A stretch of 55,542 nucleotides of DNA from Bryobacterales bacterium (GCA_028819235.1 JAPPMC010000115.1:1-55542), one strand, 5' to 3'; positions 35,886 to 45,374 are shown, counted from the first letter of the stretch. Numbers and translations: made by a program. The notes: generated by a model from the sequence alone, not told the origin.

Positions 35886-37409
35886 TCAGCAGAGGCCGAG
35901 GTCTGCAGCTAGGCCAATGCGCTTGAGTTTTCCCGTCGGGCCCTTGGGAATGGCGTCGACGAACACGAAGATCCTCGGGACCTTGTAGTTTGCCAGTCGC
36001 TGTGAAGCGAACCGGCGCAGCTTGGGTGTCGTCAGCGTACGCCCCTCCTTGGGAACAACGGCCGCGGCCACTTGCTCTCCAAGCTTCGCGTGAGGGGCCG
36101 CGAAGGCAACCACTTGCGCCACGTCGGGGTGTTCCAGCAGCACCTCGTCTATCTCACGAGGAGAGATCTTCTCGCCTCCTCGGTTGATGAGTTCCTTGAG
36201 GCGACCCGTGATGGTGTAGTACCCGTCGGCGTCACGACAGCCCTGGTCCCCGGTTCGGAACCAGCCCTTCCGGAAGGCCTCCGCGTTGGCCTGGGGATTG
36301 TCGACATAGCCCGCCATCACGTTCGGCCCCCGGATGACGATCTCCCCGACGGCTCCGTCGGCCAGCAATTCTCCGGAGTGCCCCATGATTGCCATTTCCG
36401 GACCTGCCGGAGGACCCACGGTCCCAGGCTTGCGCGGCTTGGGCGGCAGCGGATTGCTGGCCATTTGGTGGGATGCCTCGGTCATTCCGTATGACTCGAT
36501 CACCGGACAGGCGAATCGATCTTCCAGAGCGTCCAGAACTGATGGCGCCAGCGCTGCGGATGACGAGCGGACCAAGCGCAGGTGGCTGCTCGCTAGCCCG
36601 GCCGGATTGCGGTCGGCCCGCTGGACTACCGCTTGGTGCATGGTCGGCACGGCGCTGTACCACGTCGGCCGCAATTGCTCGAGCCACCGGAAGAACCGCA
36701 TTGGGGCAAAGCCTGTCGTGGCGAGTACGCACGCCCCCGCCCGAAGCGATGCCAGCAGCACTCCCACCAAGCCGTGAATGTGGAACAGCGGCATGATGTT
36801 CAGGCACCGGTCCGCAGGGTCTAGGCACAGGGTCTTCGCGACGCTTGCAGCGGAGGCCGTCAGATTGTCGTGTGAGAGCGGAACGAGTTTCGGCCGCGAC
36901 GTTGTGCCGGAAGTGTGCAGCAGCAGCGCGGCATCGGCTGGCCTCGCTTGCCCAGCAGGCGGGATCGGCACTGACCGCTCCCCGTCCAGAACAAAGCCCC
37001 CGCACGGATCGGACTCCAATAGCCGGAGCACCTGGATCCCCAGCGCTTGGGCCGCGGCCTCTGGCTCTGAGCCGCACCCCGCTCCCACCACCAGTGCCTT
37101 CGCACCGAGGCTCCGCATTGCGTCAAGCAGTTCCCGTTTCCGTAGCCCTGGGTGCAGCGGGGCCGCCGCTGCGCCGGCCGAGACCGCTATGAAGGCCGCG
37201 GCCATGTGCGGGCCGTTCCGCAGCACCATTGCGACCGGTTCGCCGCGGCCGATGCCTGCCCGTCGCAGCCGCGCCCGCGTCCGCTCCGCCAGCTGCAGCA
37301 GTTCGCCGTACGTTTTCGCCGGCCCGCTCTCGCCAGACAGCGCGGGCCGCGCTGGATCTGCTTCCGCCAGCATTTCGGGAACGGTCCTTGCCGCTCGAGT
37401 GGGGTTCAT
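35886..37409 (-). CDS. AMP-forming acyl-CoA ligase, oxalate-CoA ligase-like
   Basis: 507 aa member of the ANL superfamily. The AMP-binding P-loop is LLLHTSGTTSRPKLVPLSH, whose TSGTTSRPK form is that of Pcs60/AAE3 oxalyl-CoA synthetases. The later motifs YGMTEASHQMASNP, GWFRTGDQG, GRLKELINRGGEKISPREI and the C-terminal catalytic Lys in GPTGKLKRI are all present. It would activate a small carboxylate, plausibly oxalate, to its CoA thioester. It begins 14 bp after speA on the same strand, so the two are probably co-transcribed. Confidence 0.85.
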   Translation of the reverse strand: MNPTRAARTVPEMLAEADPARPALSGESGPAKTYGELLQLAERTRARLRRAGIGRGEPVAMVLRNGPHMAAAFIAVSAGAAAAPLHPGLRKRELLDAMRSLGAKALVVGAGCGSEPEAAAQALGIQVLRLLESDPCGGFVLDGERSVPIPPAGQARPADAALLLHTSGTTSRPKLVPLSHDNLTASAASVAKTLCLDPADRCLNIMPLFHIHGLVGVLLASLRAGACVLATTGFAPMRFFRWLEQLRPTWYSAVPTMHQAVVQRADRNPAGLASSHLRLVRSSSAALAPSVLDALEDRFACPVIESYGMTEASHQMASNPLPPKPRKPGTVGPPAGPEMAIMGHSGELLADGAVGEIVIRGPNVMAGYVDNPQANAEAFRKGWFRTGDQGCRDADGYYTITGRLKELINRGGEKISPREIDEVLLEHPDVAQVVAFAAPHAKLGEQVAAAVVPKEGRTLTTPKLRRFASQRLANYKVPRIFVFVDAIPKGPTGKLKRIGLAADLGLC

Positions 37410-37423
37410 GTCCTGCTTCCGCC

Positions 37424-39364
37424 TCAGATCAGGTAAGTGTAGTCGTCCAGCAATCTTGAGGCAGTCGCCAAGACCTCGTGCTCTTCCCCTTTTCCCAGCA
37501 GACCCTTCGCCTTGCGATCGGCAAGGCGGCGGGAAATCGAGTTGAGCACCTCTTCGGGCTCGTATCGGAATGCTCGCAGCACGTCGCGCACGCTGTTGCC
37601 ACGAATTGGGGTGCCGACCGTCATGCGGCCGTCCGGCTCGATCCCGACGTCAATCGCGGTCACGGCCCCGAACAGGTTGTGCATGTCCCCCAGGGTCTCT
37701 TGGTAGGCGCCAAGGAGCAGGAAGGCCAGGTAGTATGGCTCGCCCGGGCGGAGCGGGTGCAGCTCCAACGAGCTCTTGAAGTGCTTCGTGTCGACGAATC
37801 GGTCCACTGTGCCGTCGGAGTCGCAGGTGATGTCGCAAAGGACACCCCGTTCGGTCGGCACCTCGTTCAGCCTGTGAATGGGGATCACCGGGAAGAGCTG
37901 GTCGAAGGCCCAAAAATCCGGCATCGACTGGAACATCGAGAAGTTGCACACGAACTTTGACGCCAGCATTTCGTCGAGGTCCTGCAGCTCCTTGGGACGG
38001 TCCTTCATCCGCCTCGAGAGGTGGGCCACCTGGCGGCAAATGTTCCAGAACAGCCACTCGCCCTTAGCCTTGTCGCGCAGCCCCAGGTAGCCCAGCTCGA
38101 AGAGGGCATTCATGTCGCCGCGATGTTGCAGCGCGTCGTGGTATCGCTCGCGGAAGTTCTTCGCATTGATTCCCCGAGCTATGTCCACAAGTTCCAGAAC
38201 GGGTTCGGCCACCGAGCGGATCGCCTCGATGTACTCGTCTGGGGCAAGCCCGGGAGTCACAACCTTGCGCACCTCCACAATGAGCATGGCGTGGTACGCC
38301 GCGACGGCCCGACCGTGCTCGGTCACGATCGTCGGCGGCCGCACTCCCTCCGCGGCGCAGACCTCCCCGATCGTGTACACAATGTCGTTGGAGAACTCCT
38401 GCACCGTGTAATTCATTGAGAACTCGCTGGCCGTGCCCGAGCCGTCATAGTCGACTCCCAGCCCTCCTCCGACATTGAGGCACTCGATGTCAAAGCCTGT
38501 CTGAACGGCCTTGGCGTACACCCTGGCGGCCTCCTTGAACGCCTGCTTGGCCCGCCGGATGTCGTTGACCTGCGACCCGATGTGAAAGTGGAGCATCTTC
38601 AGCTGGGAACTCGCACCGGCTTCGCGGATCATATCGAGTGCTTGGACCAGGTCCAGTGTGCCCATGCCAAACTTGGCAAACTCACCGCAGGAGTCCTCCC
38701 ACTTGCCGCTCCCTCGGGAGCTGAGCCGGACCCTGAGGCCGATTGGCGGCCGCTCCCGCAGTGCTTCTGCGAGCCGCAGCGTGCGATGCAGATCTTGGGT
38801 GTCCTCGACTATCACGACGGCTTGTCGACCGAGCTTGCTCGCCTGCATAGCCATGCGCAGGTAGAGGTCGTCCTTGAGGCCGTTGCAGGCGATCAGGGCG
38901 CCGTCCGAGAGCGGCATCGACAGGGCGGCGACGAGTTCGGCCTTGCTCCCCACTTCCAGCCCGTAGTCGAAGGCCCGCCCCGAGTTAGCCAGCCGGCGGA
39001 GGACTTCCGGCCTCTGGTTCACCTTGACGGGGTAGGCTCCGATGTGACGCCCCGGGTAGCGGAACTCCTCGATCGCGTTTGCGAAGGCTTGGTGCAGCGA
39101 CGAGAGCCGCTCGTCAAGGATTTGAGGAAACCTCAGCAGAAACGGCGGAGAGACCTGCTTTCGCACGTGCTTCCGGACAACCTCGAGCACGTCGACTTCG
39201 AGCCCCCGGATCTTGCTCGGAGCCACCGTGAGGTGGCCAGCGGCGTTCACGCCGAAGAATCCGAAGCCCCAACTGTCGATACCGTACAGGCTGGCCGGGT
39301 TGACACGGCTGGCGTAAGCGGGCTTGTGAGTGGCCCGGGCGCTATCCGTTATCGAGACGGGCAT
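37424..39364 (-). CDS. speA: Biosynthetic arginine decarboxylase
   Basis: 646 aa, the usual length for SpeA. The N-terminal YGIDSWGFGFFGVN, the PLP-binding Lys in IGAYPVKVNQRPEV, the barrel motif LHFHIGSQVNDI, and LNVGGGLGVDYDG with EHGRAVAAYHAM identify the fold-III decarboxylase. A C-terminal CDITCDSDG supplies the partner cysteine region. It converts arginine to agmatine, the first step of polyamine synthesis. The following ligase gene is 14 bp away. Confidence 0.95.
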   Translation of the reverse strand: MPVSITDSARATHKPAYASRVNPASLYGIDSWGFGFFGVNAAGHLTVAPSKIRGLEVDVLEVVRKHVRKQVSPPFLLRFPQILDERLSSLHQAFANAIEEFRYPGRHIGAYPVKVNQRPEVLRRLANSGRAFDYGLEVGSKAELVAALSMPLSDGALIACNGLKDDLYLRMAMQASKLGRQAVVIVEDTQDLHRTLRLAEALRERPPIGLRVRLSSRGSGKWEDSCGEFAKFGMGTLDLVQALDMIREAGASSQLKMLHFHIGSQVNDIRRAKQAFKEAARVYAKAVQTGFDIECLNVGGGLGVDYDGSGTASEFSMNYTVQEFSNDIVYTIGEVCAAEGVRPPTIVTEHGRAVAAYHAMLIVEVRKVVTPGLAPDEYIEAIRSVAEPVLELVDIARGINAKNFRERYHDALQHRGDMNALFELGYLGLRDKAKGEWLFWNICRQVAHLSRRMKDRPKELQDLDEMLASKFVCNFSMFQSMPDFWAFDQLFPVIPIHRLNEVPTERGVLCDITCDSDGTVDRFVDTKHFKSSLELHPLRPGEPYYLAFLLLGAYQETLGDMHNLFGAVTAIDVGIEPDGRMTVGTPIRGNSVRDVLRAFRYEPEEVLNSISRRLADRKAKGLLGKGEEHEVLATASRLLDDYTYLI

Positions 39365-39413
39365 CGTGTCGGGGAACGTGAGGCAGGTGACTGAGCCCTG
39401 GAACCGGGCCGGT

Positions 39414-39725
39414 CTAGTTCTTGAACAGCGCGTGGAAGGCGGCGCGGGCGTCCGCCGCGGGGTTTCGCCCTCCCCGGGCGGTAAGGTTCACAGAGGCCCG
39501 CGGGGCGAAGTAACCGCAGAAATTTGAGGCCTTCTTGTCGCGGACCCACTCGGCCTGAGGCTCCGCGCACTGGTTGCTGCGCGCTGGGGCGAAATGGCGG
39601 CAGTGGACGCAGGCGTGAAGGTCTGCCCCGCAACTGTTGCAGGTGTCTTTGCGCTGGATCTTCTCCCTGCCCAGCAGGCGCACAGGGTGGCCGCACCGGG
39701 AACAGGACAGTGCAAAATCCGCCAT
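39414..39725 (-). CDS. Small cysteine-rich (zinc-ribbon-like) protein
   Basis: 103 aa with four metal-binding-type cysteine groups: CSRCGHPV, CNSCGADLHACVHCRHF, NQCAEP and NFCGYF. The spacing suggests two small zinc sites. Such proteins, with a conserved EWVRDKKASNFCGYF region and a disordered tail (here ending AAFHALFKN), occur in several phyla without assigned function. It is divergent from the lipoprotein gene; the start codons are only 24 bp apart. Confidence 0.7.
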   Translation of the reverse strand: MADFALSCSRCGHPVRLLGREKIQRKDTCNSCGADLHACVHCRHFAPARSNQCAEPQAEWVRDKKASNFCGYFAPRASVNLTARGGRNPAADARAAFHALFKN

Positions 39726-39749
39726 AATGACTGCTTGGACAAGCGTACC

Positions 39750-40364
39750 ATGCGCACGCCCTCACACCGGCCAATGGGCGTGGCACTTTCGGTGCTCGCG
39801 CTTGCCGTCGGGTTGGCTTGCGGCGGTAAGGTGCCGCCCACGTTCTACTACGTCCTGAACCTCCCGTCGCCCACTACAGCCGCGGAGGTTCTTGATCACA
39901 CAGCCGTCCTCATGCCGATTCGCGCAGGTCGTGTCGTTAGCCAAGGTCGGATCGTGTACCGGGAATCGCCCGAGCAGGTCGGATTCTACGAGTACCACCG
40001 CTGGGCCGAGGATCCGCCCCAGAGCGTGGGGCGGTCCTTGTTGCGCCATGTTCGTGCGCGAGGGACCTTTGCCTCGGTTGTGCCCTTCGATGGCCGCACG
40101 CGCGCTGACTTCATCCTGCGGGGAGAGTTGAGCAGGCTTGAAGAGGTGGACCACGGCGGCTCAGTGCGGGCGGAAGTGGAACTGTACCTCGAACTGGTGG
40201 ATTCCGACACCGCAAGGGTGGTCTGGTCATCCTCTGCCACCGAGAGGGGGGCAGTCACCGAGAGTGCCGTCCGCTCCGTGGTGGCGGGCATGAGCGCCGC
40301 CGCCAACAAGGCCATATCGCGGTTGGCGGGCCAGCTGGACAACCACTTGCGGCTGTCGGGGTAG
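39750..40364 (+). CDS. ABC-type transport auxiliary lipoprotein, PqiC/DUF330-like
   Basis: 204 aa. The ATG at 39750 is followed by a signal with lipobox VGLAC, predicting an outer- or inner-membrane lipoprotein; an alternative start is 39774. Just after the Cys comes the family hallmark FYYVLNLPSP, then an alpha/beta fold (ADFILRGELSRLEEVDHGGS, ELYLELVDSDTARVVW). PqiC-type proteins work with MCE transporters in lipid trafficking, but no MCE or permease gene is nearby, so the partner must be elsewhere. The family call rests on the YYxL-P motif and overall size. Confidence 0.7.
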   Translation: MRTPSHRPMGVALSVLALAVGLACGGKVPPTFYYVLNLPSPTTAAEVLDHTAVLMPIRAGRVVSQGRIVYRESPEQVGFYEYHRWAEDPPQSVGRSLLRHVRARGTFASVVPFDGRTRADFILRGELSRLEEVDHGGSVRAEVELYLELVDSDTARVVWSSSATERGAVTESAVRSVVAGMSAAANKAISRLAGQLDNHLRLSG

Positions 40365-40463
40365 GTCGGTCGCGACGGCCGGGCACGCCAAGCGCCGGGC
40401 CTCCCGAGTGCCTGCGACCCTTCACGCCGCTTGCGTGCGTTCGGGTGCCCGACCGGCGCGACA

Positions 40464-41945
40464 ATGGTGCCGATGCTCATCCCATACTTGCTGTTCGCGG
40501 CTGCCTTTGCAGCGGTCCCGGCACACCCCGCCGTTGCCCTCCCAAACTTCGTCGTCATCCTGACCGACGATCAGGGATATGCCGATCTGGGCGTGCAGGG
40601 GCATCCTTCCATCCGGACCCCCCACATTGACCAAATGGCAGCAGAGGGCATCCGCTTCACGGACTTCTATGCCCAGCCGTTCTGCGGGCCGGCGCGGGCG
40701 GCGCTGCTGACGGGAACCTATCCGCCGCGCAACAGCCTGATGTTCAACCATATACCCCGGGCACGGACGGGCATCCACCCGAACGAGGTCACCATTGCCG
40801 AACTGCTGCGCGACCGCGGCTACGCAACGGCGATGTTCGGCAAGTGGCACCTCGGGGACGCCGCTCCGTTCCTGCCGACCAGGAATGGCTTCGATCGCTA
40901 CTACGGCCTTCCGTACTCGAACGACATGTGGCCCTTTCACCCTAAGATCCTCCGGCGCCCGGATGAGGATCCGCGCATGCAGTACACGCGAGAGCGGACT
41001 GGTTACACCGGATTCGCACAGTCCGACGAGACCTACCCCGTGGGCTGGTTCCCCCCATTGCCCCTGATCGAAGGCGAGCACGTCATCGAGACCGACCCAC
41101 GTCAGGAACTGCTGACGGAAGCCTATGCCGACCGGGCCATCGAGTTCATCCGCGAGAACAAGGAAGGCCCGTTCTTCGTGTATCTGGCCCACTCCATGCC
41201 GCATGTGCCCCTGTTTCGGGGCAGGGAATTCCGTGACCGCTCCCTGCGCGGGCTGTACGGAGACGTGATCGAAGAGATCGATCATCACACCGGGCGCATC
41301 CTCAAGACTCTTGACGAGCTCGGAATCGGGGGCGAGACGCTGGTGATCTTCACGTCAGACAACGGGCCCTGGGCTGATTACGGGATTGACGCGGGCTCGG
41401 CCGGCATCTTGCGGGGCAGCAAGGGCACGGTCTACGAAGGTGGTGTCAGGGTACCGGCCATCATGCGTTGGCCAGGGCACATCCCCGCCGGGCTGGTCAC
41501 GTCCGAGGTCGCATCGCTGATGGACATCTTCCCGACGCTGGCGCGCCTGGCGGGCGGCGAGCCCCCCCGTGACCGAACGATCGACGGGCGGGACCTGCGG
41601 CCCCTCTGGGATTCGCCGGGCAAGGGCACTGGCCACGCCCAGCTGTACTTCTTCGAAGGGGGCTACCGCTACCGGGCCGAGGACGGGCCGCCCCGCAATG
41701 AGCCGCTCATGCGTGCCGTCCGCTCGGGCCCGTGGAAGCTCCACTTGGCCAGCGAGGCCGGGCCCGACGGCTCGGCCGGCGAACTTCGCACAGGCTCCCT
41801 GTACCAGCTCCGCTGGGACCCGGGGGAATCGTACGATCTGTCCGACAAGCACCCGGAGGTCGTGAAGCGCCTGTTGGGCCAAGCGCGCTCGTTCAGCAGG
41901 GGCCTCGTGAACGACATCCGCCCGCTGGGCCGGCTGTCGCAGTAG
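40464..41945 (+). CDS. Exported arylsulfatase (Cys type)
   Basis: 493 aa from the ATG at 40464; an ATG at 40473 is also possible. The signal peptide is followed by VVILTDDQGYADLGVQG, the metal-binding DD motif. The formylglycine signature is QPFCGPARAALLTGTYPPR with Cys74. MFGKWHLGD supplies the conserved Lys-His, and IFTSDNGPWADYG the second metal site. This is the classical arylsulfatase A-like architecture, acting on sulfated sugars or aryl sulfates in the periplasm once activated by a formylglycine-generating enzyme not seen here. It converges on the GH2 gene. Confidence 0.92.
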   Translation: MVPMLIPYLLFAAAFAAVPAHPAVALPNFVVILTDDQGYADLGVQGHPSIRTPHIDQMAAEGIRFTDFYAQPFCGPARAALLTGTYPPRNSLMFNHIPRARTGIHPNEVTIAELLRDRGYATAMFGKWHLGDAAPFLPTRNGFDRYYGLPYSNDMWPFHPKILRRPDEDPRMQYTRERTGYTGFAQSDETYPVGWFPPLPLIEGEHVIETDPRQELLTEAYADRAIEFIRENKEGPFFVYLAHSMPHVPLFRGREFRDRSLRGLYGDVIEEIDHHTGRILKTLDELGIGGETLVIFTSDNGPWADYGIDAGSAGILRGSKGTVYEGGVRVPAIMRWPGHIPAGLVTSEVASLMDIFPTLARLAGGEPPRDRTIDGRDLRPLWDSPGKGTGHAQLYFFEGGYRYRAEDGPPRNEPLMRAVRSGPWKLHLASEAGPDGSAGELRTGSLYQLRWDPGESYDLSDKHPEVVKRLLGQARSFSRGLVNDIRPLGRLSQ

Positions 41946-41964
41946 CGCGCTACGCTGCGGCAGC

Positions 41965-44265
41965 TCACTCTACGGTGTAGAGCCCGAAGTCCATTCCCCG
42001 CAAATCGCCCCCAAACGCTCCAGCGACGGCGATCACGTTGCGGCCTGCCTTGAGCTCGGCCGCGTAAGCGCTCAGGTTCCGGTGCTCGTAGTGGCGCCCC
42101 CCGGCGCGAGTCCCTTCGAAGTTCCAGACCTCCGTGCCGTTTATATAGACCGCCCCTTCGTCGACCCAGTGATAGGCCTGGAGCCAGAGGTTTTCGGGAG
42201 CGCTGTCCAGGTCAAATGGTTTGCGGATCCAGATCTCGCCTCCGGGCCAGACCGTGCCCGTCGGGAAGTTGCCGTCGTTGCCCGACTGGAACGGGGCGGG
42301 CCCGGACAACCAGCCCTCGGACGACCCGCCTTGCGCCCAGCCCTCCTGCGGCTGGTCTGTGCGGTACTCCCATTCCTGAGGGGAGTGCTCGGATGTCTTT
42401 ACTAGCGTGCGCGCCGTCCCCTCCGACGCGTAGATTCGGTCATGGAGCGCCAATACGCTCTCAACGTCGAACTTGACGAGCTCGCGGTCGTAAGTCATGA
42501 GTCCGTTGACCTCGCCCTCGACATCGGTGGTCTGGGTGTAGATTGCCGCAGCAAGGCCTTGGGCACGGGGACCGACAAGGTTTCCCACGACATCCTGATA
42601 CCTTGCGTTGAGCTCCTCACGGCTGAAGTACGTGCGGTAGCCCCAGTTGCGGCGGTCCGTCCACCACAGATGGCCGTCAACCGGCCATCCGAGTCCGCCG
42701 AATTCGCCGAGAAGTGTGGCCCGCTCCTCAGATACCAGCTCCATCCCCGGGCCTGGATACATGTGAGCGTCGAACACGTCCCCAATACCACGGTCCGTCC
42801 ACCCGCTGGTCGCGTTCACGAGCCGCGTCGAGTCCCACTGCCGAATCGCCGAGTCGATGCGCTCCACGTCGTACTGACCCCAGCCTTCGTTGAACGGGAC
42901 CCACATGACGACGGAAGGGAAGAACGAGAATGTGTCAATCAGTTCGGCCAGTTCGGCCTCGAACTGCTCCGCGGAGTCCTCTGGGCGCTGTGCGTCCTCG
43001 GCGTCGGTCGGCCGCACGAGCAGGCTGTCTGGCTGGCCACGCCTCAGGTTCCCGTTGGGCATGTCCTGCCAAACGAGCAGTCCCAGCCGGTCGCAGTGGT
43101 AGTACCAGCGGGCCGGCTCTACCTTGACGTGCTTGCGGGCCATGTTGAAGCCGAGCTGCTTTGTGACCTCAATGTCGTAGCGCAGCGCGTCGTCTGTCGG
43201 AGCTGTATAGAGACCGTCCGGCCACCAACCTTGGTCTAGAGGACCGAACATGAAGATCGGCTTTCCATTCAGGGTCAGCCGCGTGAAGCCGCGCGAGTCC
43301 TTGCCGAGCCCGATTTCGCGGATTCCGAAGTAGCTTGCAGCGCGGTCTAGATCCTGTCCATCCCTTGCAAGCACGATCCCGAGGTCATACAGGTTGGGAT
43401 CGTCGGGCGTCCAGAGCTGCGGATTCTCGACTGTCAGCCGCACCTTGCTGCCCGGCTCGCCATTGGCGGCTGCGACTTGGGTGCCGTCCCGGTATGCTTC
43501 GAGCCGCACGCTGCACCTGGAGCATGCGCCGCGCGTCCGCACCGTCACATCGACGGCGCCCGCGGCGAGGTCGGACTCGACCCTCAGCGAGGCGATTGAA
43601 TCTTCTGGGACTGGCTCAAGCCAGACCGTCTGCCAGATTCCGGTGACGGACGTGTACCAGATTCCGCTCGGATCGCTCACCTGTTTCCCACGCGCTTGGG
43701 TCCATGTGTCGGTCGGATCCCAGACCGAGACGCTGAGCTCCTGCTCCGGACTGTCGGACAACAGGTCCGTCACGTCGAAGGAGAACGGAGTGTAGCCCCC
43801 TTTGTGCTCGCCCGCCATTTCGCCATTCACGTAGGCGACGGCATGGAAGTCGACCGCGCCGAAGTGAAGCAGCACACGCGATCCACTCCACTCCGTAGGC
43901 ACTTCAAACACTCGCCGGTACCAGAGCGTTTGCTCAGGAGTGGGGGCCTTTTGCACCCCCGACAGGGTCGACTCGGCTGCGAACGGGACCAGGATTTCCC
44001 CGTCGAAGGACTCGGGCGGAGGGGCATCCTTCCCCGTGATTGCGTATTCCCACGGCCCGTTCAGGTTCTGCCACTGCCCTCGAACGAGTTGGGGCCGCGG
44101 GTACTCGGGCAACGGGAGTTCCCGGTCGAGATCCCTCGCGAAGTTGCTCAGCATCGGACCATCCCGGCTGGCCTCATCCGCGGGTGCGCAGCCGCAGGTC
44201 AGAGCGACCGCCACCGTGGCTGTCACGAGCCAGCGCAGTCCGCTCCCCATGTCGAAAGTGATCAT
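41965..44265 (-). CDS. Glycoside hydrolase family 2 enzyme (beta-galactosidase/glucuronidase type), exported
   Basis: 766 aa. A signal segment (GLRWLVTATVAVALTCGCA) suggests export, perhaps as a lipoprotein with an imperfect lipobox. Domains in order: sugar-binding jelly roll (LNGPWEYAIT, LLHFGAVDFHAVAYVNG), immunoglobulin-like domain, and TIM barrel with acid/base Glu about 460 in PFNEGWGQYD and nucleophile Glu about 521 in LLGEFGGLG. A C-terminal beta-sandwich (FDLDSAPENLWLQAYHW) of galactose-binding type follows. Family 2 covers beta-galactosidases, glucuronidases and mannosidases; which sugar is cut here is undecided. The nearby sulfatase would remove sulfate from the same glycans. Confidence 0.9.
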   Translation of the reverse strand: MITFDMGSGLRWLVTATVAVALTCGCAPADEASRDGPMLSNFARDLDRELPLPEYPRPQLVRGQWQNLNGPWEYAITGKDAPPPESFDGEILVPFAAESTLSGVQKAPTPEQTLWYRRVFEVPTEWSGSRVLLHFGAVDFHAVAYVNGEMAGEHKGGYTPFSFDVTDLLSDSPEQELSVSVWDPTDTWTQARGKQVSDPSGIWYTSVTGIWQTVWLEPVPEDSIASLRVESDLAAGAVDVTVRTRGACSRCSVRLEAYRDGTQVAAANGEPGSKVRLTVENPQLWTPDDPNLYDLGIVLARDGQDLDRAASYFGIREIGLGKDSRGFTRLTLNGKPIFMFGPLDQGWWPDGLYTAPTDDALRYDIEVTKQLGFNMARKHVKVEPARWYYHCDRLGLLVWQDMPNGNLRRGQPDSLLVRPTDAEDAQRPEDSAEQFEAELAELIDTFSFFPSVVMWVPFNEGWGQYDVERIDSAIRQWDSTRLVNATSGWTDRGIGDVFDAHMYPGPGMELVSEERATLLGEFGGLGWPVDGHLWWTDRRNWGYRTYFSREELNARYQDVVGNLVGPRAQGLAAAIYTQTTDVEGEVNGLMTYDRELVKFDVESVLALHDRIYASEGTARTLVKTSEHSPQEWEYRTDQPQEGWAQGGSSEGWLSGPAPFQSGNDGNFPTGTVWPGGEIWIRKPFDLDSAPENLWLQAYHWVDEGAVYINGTEVWNFEGTRAGGRHYEHRNLSAYAAELKAGRNVIAVAGAFGGDLRGMDFGLYTVE

Positions 44266-44272
44266 GCGAATG

Positions 44273-44278
44273 AGCGTA
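44273..44278 (-). promoter_or_regulatory. -10-like element seven bases before the GH2 start
   Basis: TACGCT on the minus strand ends 7 bp before the ATG at 44265, with no ribosome site between them, again fitting a leaderless start. Confidence 0.3.
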
Positions 44279-44340
44279 TCAGAGGACCCGCAGCTCGGCT
44301 GCCCCAGAGGCGTCCGAATGCGCTGACTGACTCTACCTAG

Positions 44341-45324
44341 TCACGGTCGGGGAGAGTCCTGCTCGTCCAGTCGGTCACTCAGCCGGCTCAGGGCGGACTC
44401 GGCAACCTGCCTGACCGGGGAGTCCGGGTGCAGCCGGACGGTCTCCTCAAGTGCCGCCTTTGCCTCCGGTAGCCTGCCCAGCCTGGCGTAGATTTCTGCA
44501 AGGTACATTTGCGGGTGGCTGAAGTGCGACGGATCCGCTTCCTTGGCCCGCAGCAGGAATTCGAGCCCCTTGTGCAGTTGGCCGACGTGGTAGAAGTTCA
44601 TGCCCAACTGTGAATTGGCGAGTGCGTCCCGCGGCTGCATGCTGCGCGCCATCAGGTTGAAGTCCAGCGCTTCTCTGTAACGTTCTTGGGACAGTAGGGC
44701 GCCCCCAAGATTGACCATCGGCGCGAACGCCAGCGGCTCGTGCTCAAGAGCCGCGCGGAAGCAGCGCTCTGCTTGGGTGTAATCACCTGACTTATAGGCA
44801 ACGGTCCCTAACTCGTTCCAGGCTTCACTGAAGGTAGGGGAGATCTCGACGGCCTTGCGGAGTAATGCGGTGGCCCCTTCCATGTCTCCCTTCGCGAACT
44901 TGGCGTGGGCACTGCGCACCGCAGCCCTAGCCTTGCGGGACACCTTGAGCTTGGCCACCGAAACCGTGGCAGTCTGCACCGAGCGTTCCGAACGGACTGC
45001 GCTGGAGCGTTCTAAGCTGACGTCAACTCGCACGCGGCCCCGGCCGTCGGCGAACGAAGCAGTGACTTGCACGGTTTGGCGCGTGACTCCCCATTCGGGA
45101 TCCAAGACTGTCAGGGTGTAGGCGCCGGGAGCTAGCGCCCGAAATGCGAAACGGCTGTTGCGAACAGCTGTCTCCGCGTAGAACGGGCTTGTGACGGCAG
45201 ACACCGTCGCGAGGCCTTTCTTGAGATCCGGCTGTACGGTGCCCTCGAGCGCCAGCGTGTTGGATTCCCCCAGACCCGCAGCGCCACAGACGAGAATGGC
45301 GAGCAATCCTAGGGCGTGGCGCAT
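44341..45324 (-). CDS. Secreted TPR-repeat protein with N-terminal beta-sandwich
   Basis: 327 aa. The ATG at 45324 opens into a signal peptide (MRHALGLLAILVCGAAGLG); the open frame beyond it to 45582 overlaps the divergent gene and is ignored. Residues about 25-110 look like a carboxypeptidase-regulatory/transthyretin-type beta-sandwich (VRNSRFAFRALAPGAYTLTV). Then come at least five TPR units, e.g. AWNELGTVAYKSGDYTQAE, APMVNLGGALLSQERYREAL and PQMYLAEIYARLGRLPEAKA. It probably scaffolds protein complexes in the periplasm; no enzymatic motif is seen. Confidence 0.8.
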   Translation of the reverse strand: MRHALGLLAILVCGAAGLGESNTLALEGTVQPDLKKGLATVSAVTSPFYAETAVRNSRFAFRALAPGAYTLTVLDPEWGVTRQTVQVTASFADGRGRVRVDVSLERSSAVRSERSVQTATVSVAKLKVSRKARAAVRSAHAKFAKGDMEGATALLRKAVEISPTFSEAWNELGTVAYKSGDYTQAERCFRAALEHEPLAFAPMVNLGGALLSQERYREALDFNLMARSMQPRDALANSQLGMNFYHVGQLHKGLEFLLRAKEADPSHFSHPQMYLAEIYARLGRLPEAKAALEETVRLHPDSPVRQVAESALSRLSDRLDEQDSPRP

Positions 45325-45329
45325 TGGGA

Positions 45330-45335
45330 ATTCTA
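45330..45335 (-). promoter_or_regulatory. -10 element five bases before the TPR gene start
   Basis: TAGAAT on the minus strand lies 5 bp from the ATG at 45324 without a ribosome site in between, fitting leaderless transcription. Confidence 0.4.
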
Positions 45336-45368
45336 GGTGCGAGAGGTCCAGTAGCCTGACCGAGCCGA

Positions 45369-45374
45369 TATAAT
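45369..45374 (+). promoter_or_regulatory. Consensus -10 upstream of the PmtA-like gene
   Basis: A perfect TATAAT lies 36 bp before the ATG at 45411. No good -35 box is visible at the right distance, so its use is plausible but unproven. Confidence 0.35.

Noticed and set aside
37424..39364. Second gene for an opposite-strand 270-codon frame at 38582-39394
   Set aside because: Lies entirely antisense to speA, which is full length and conserved.
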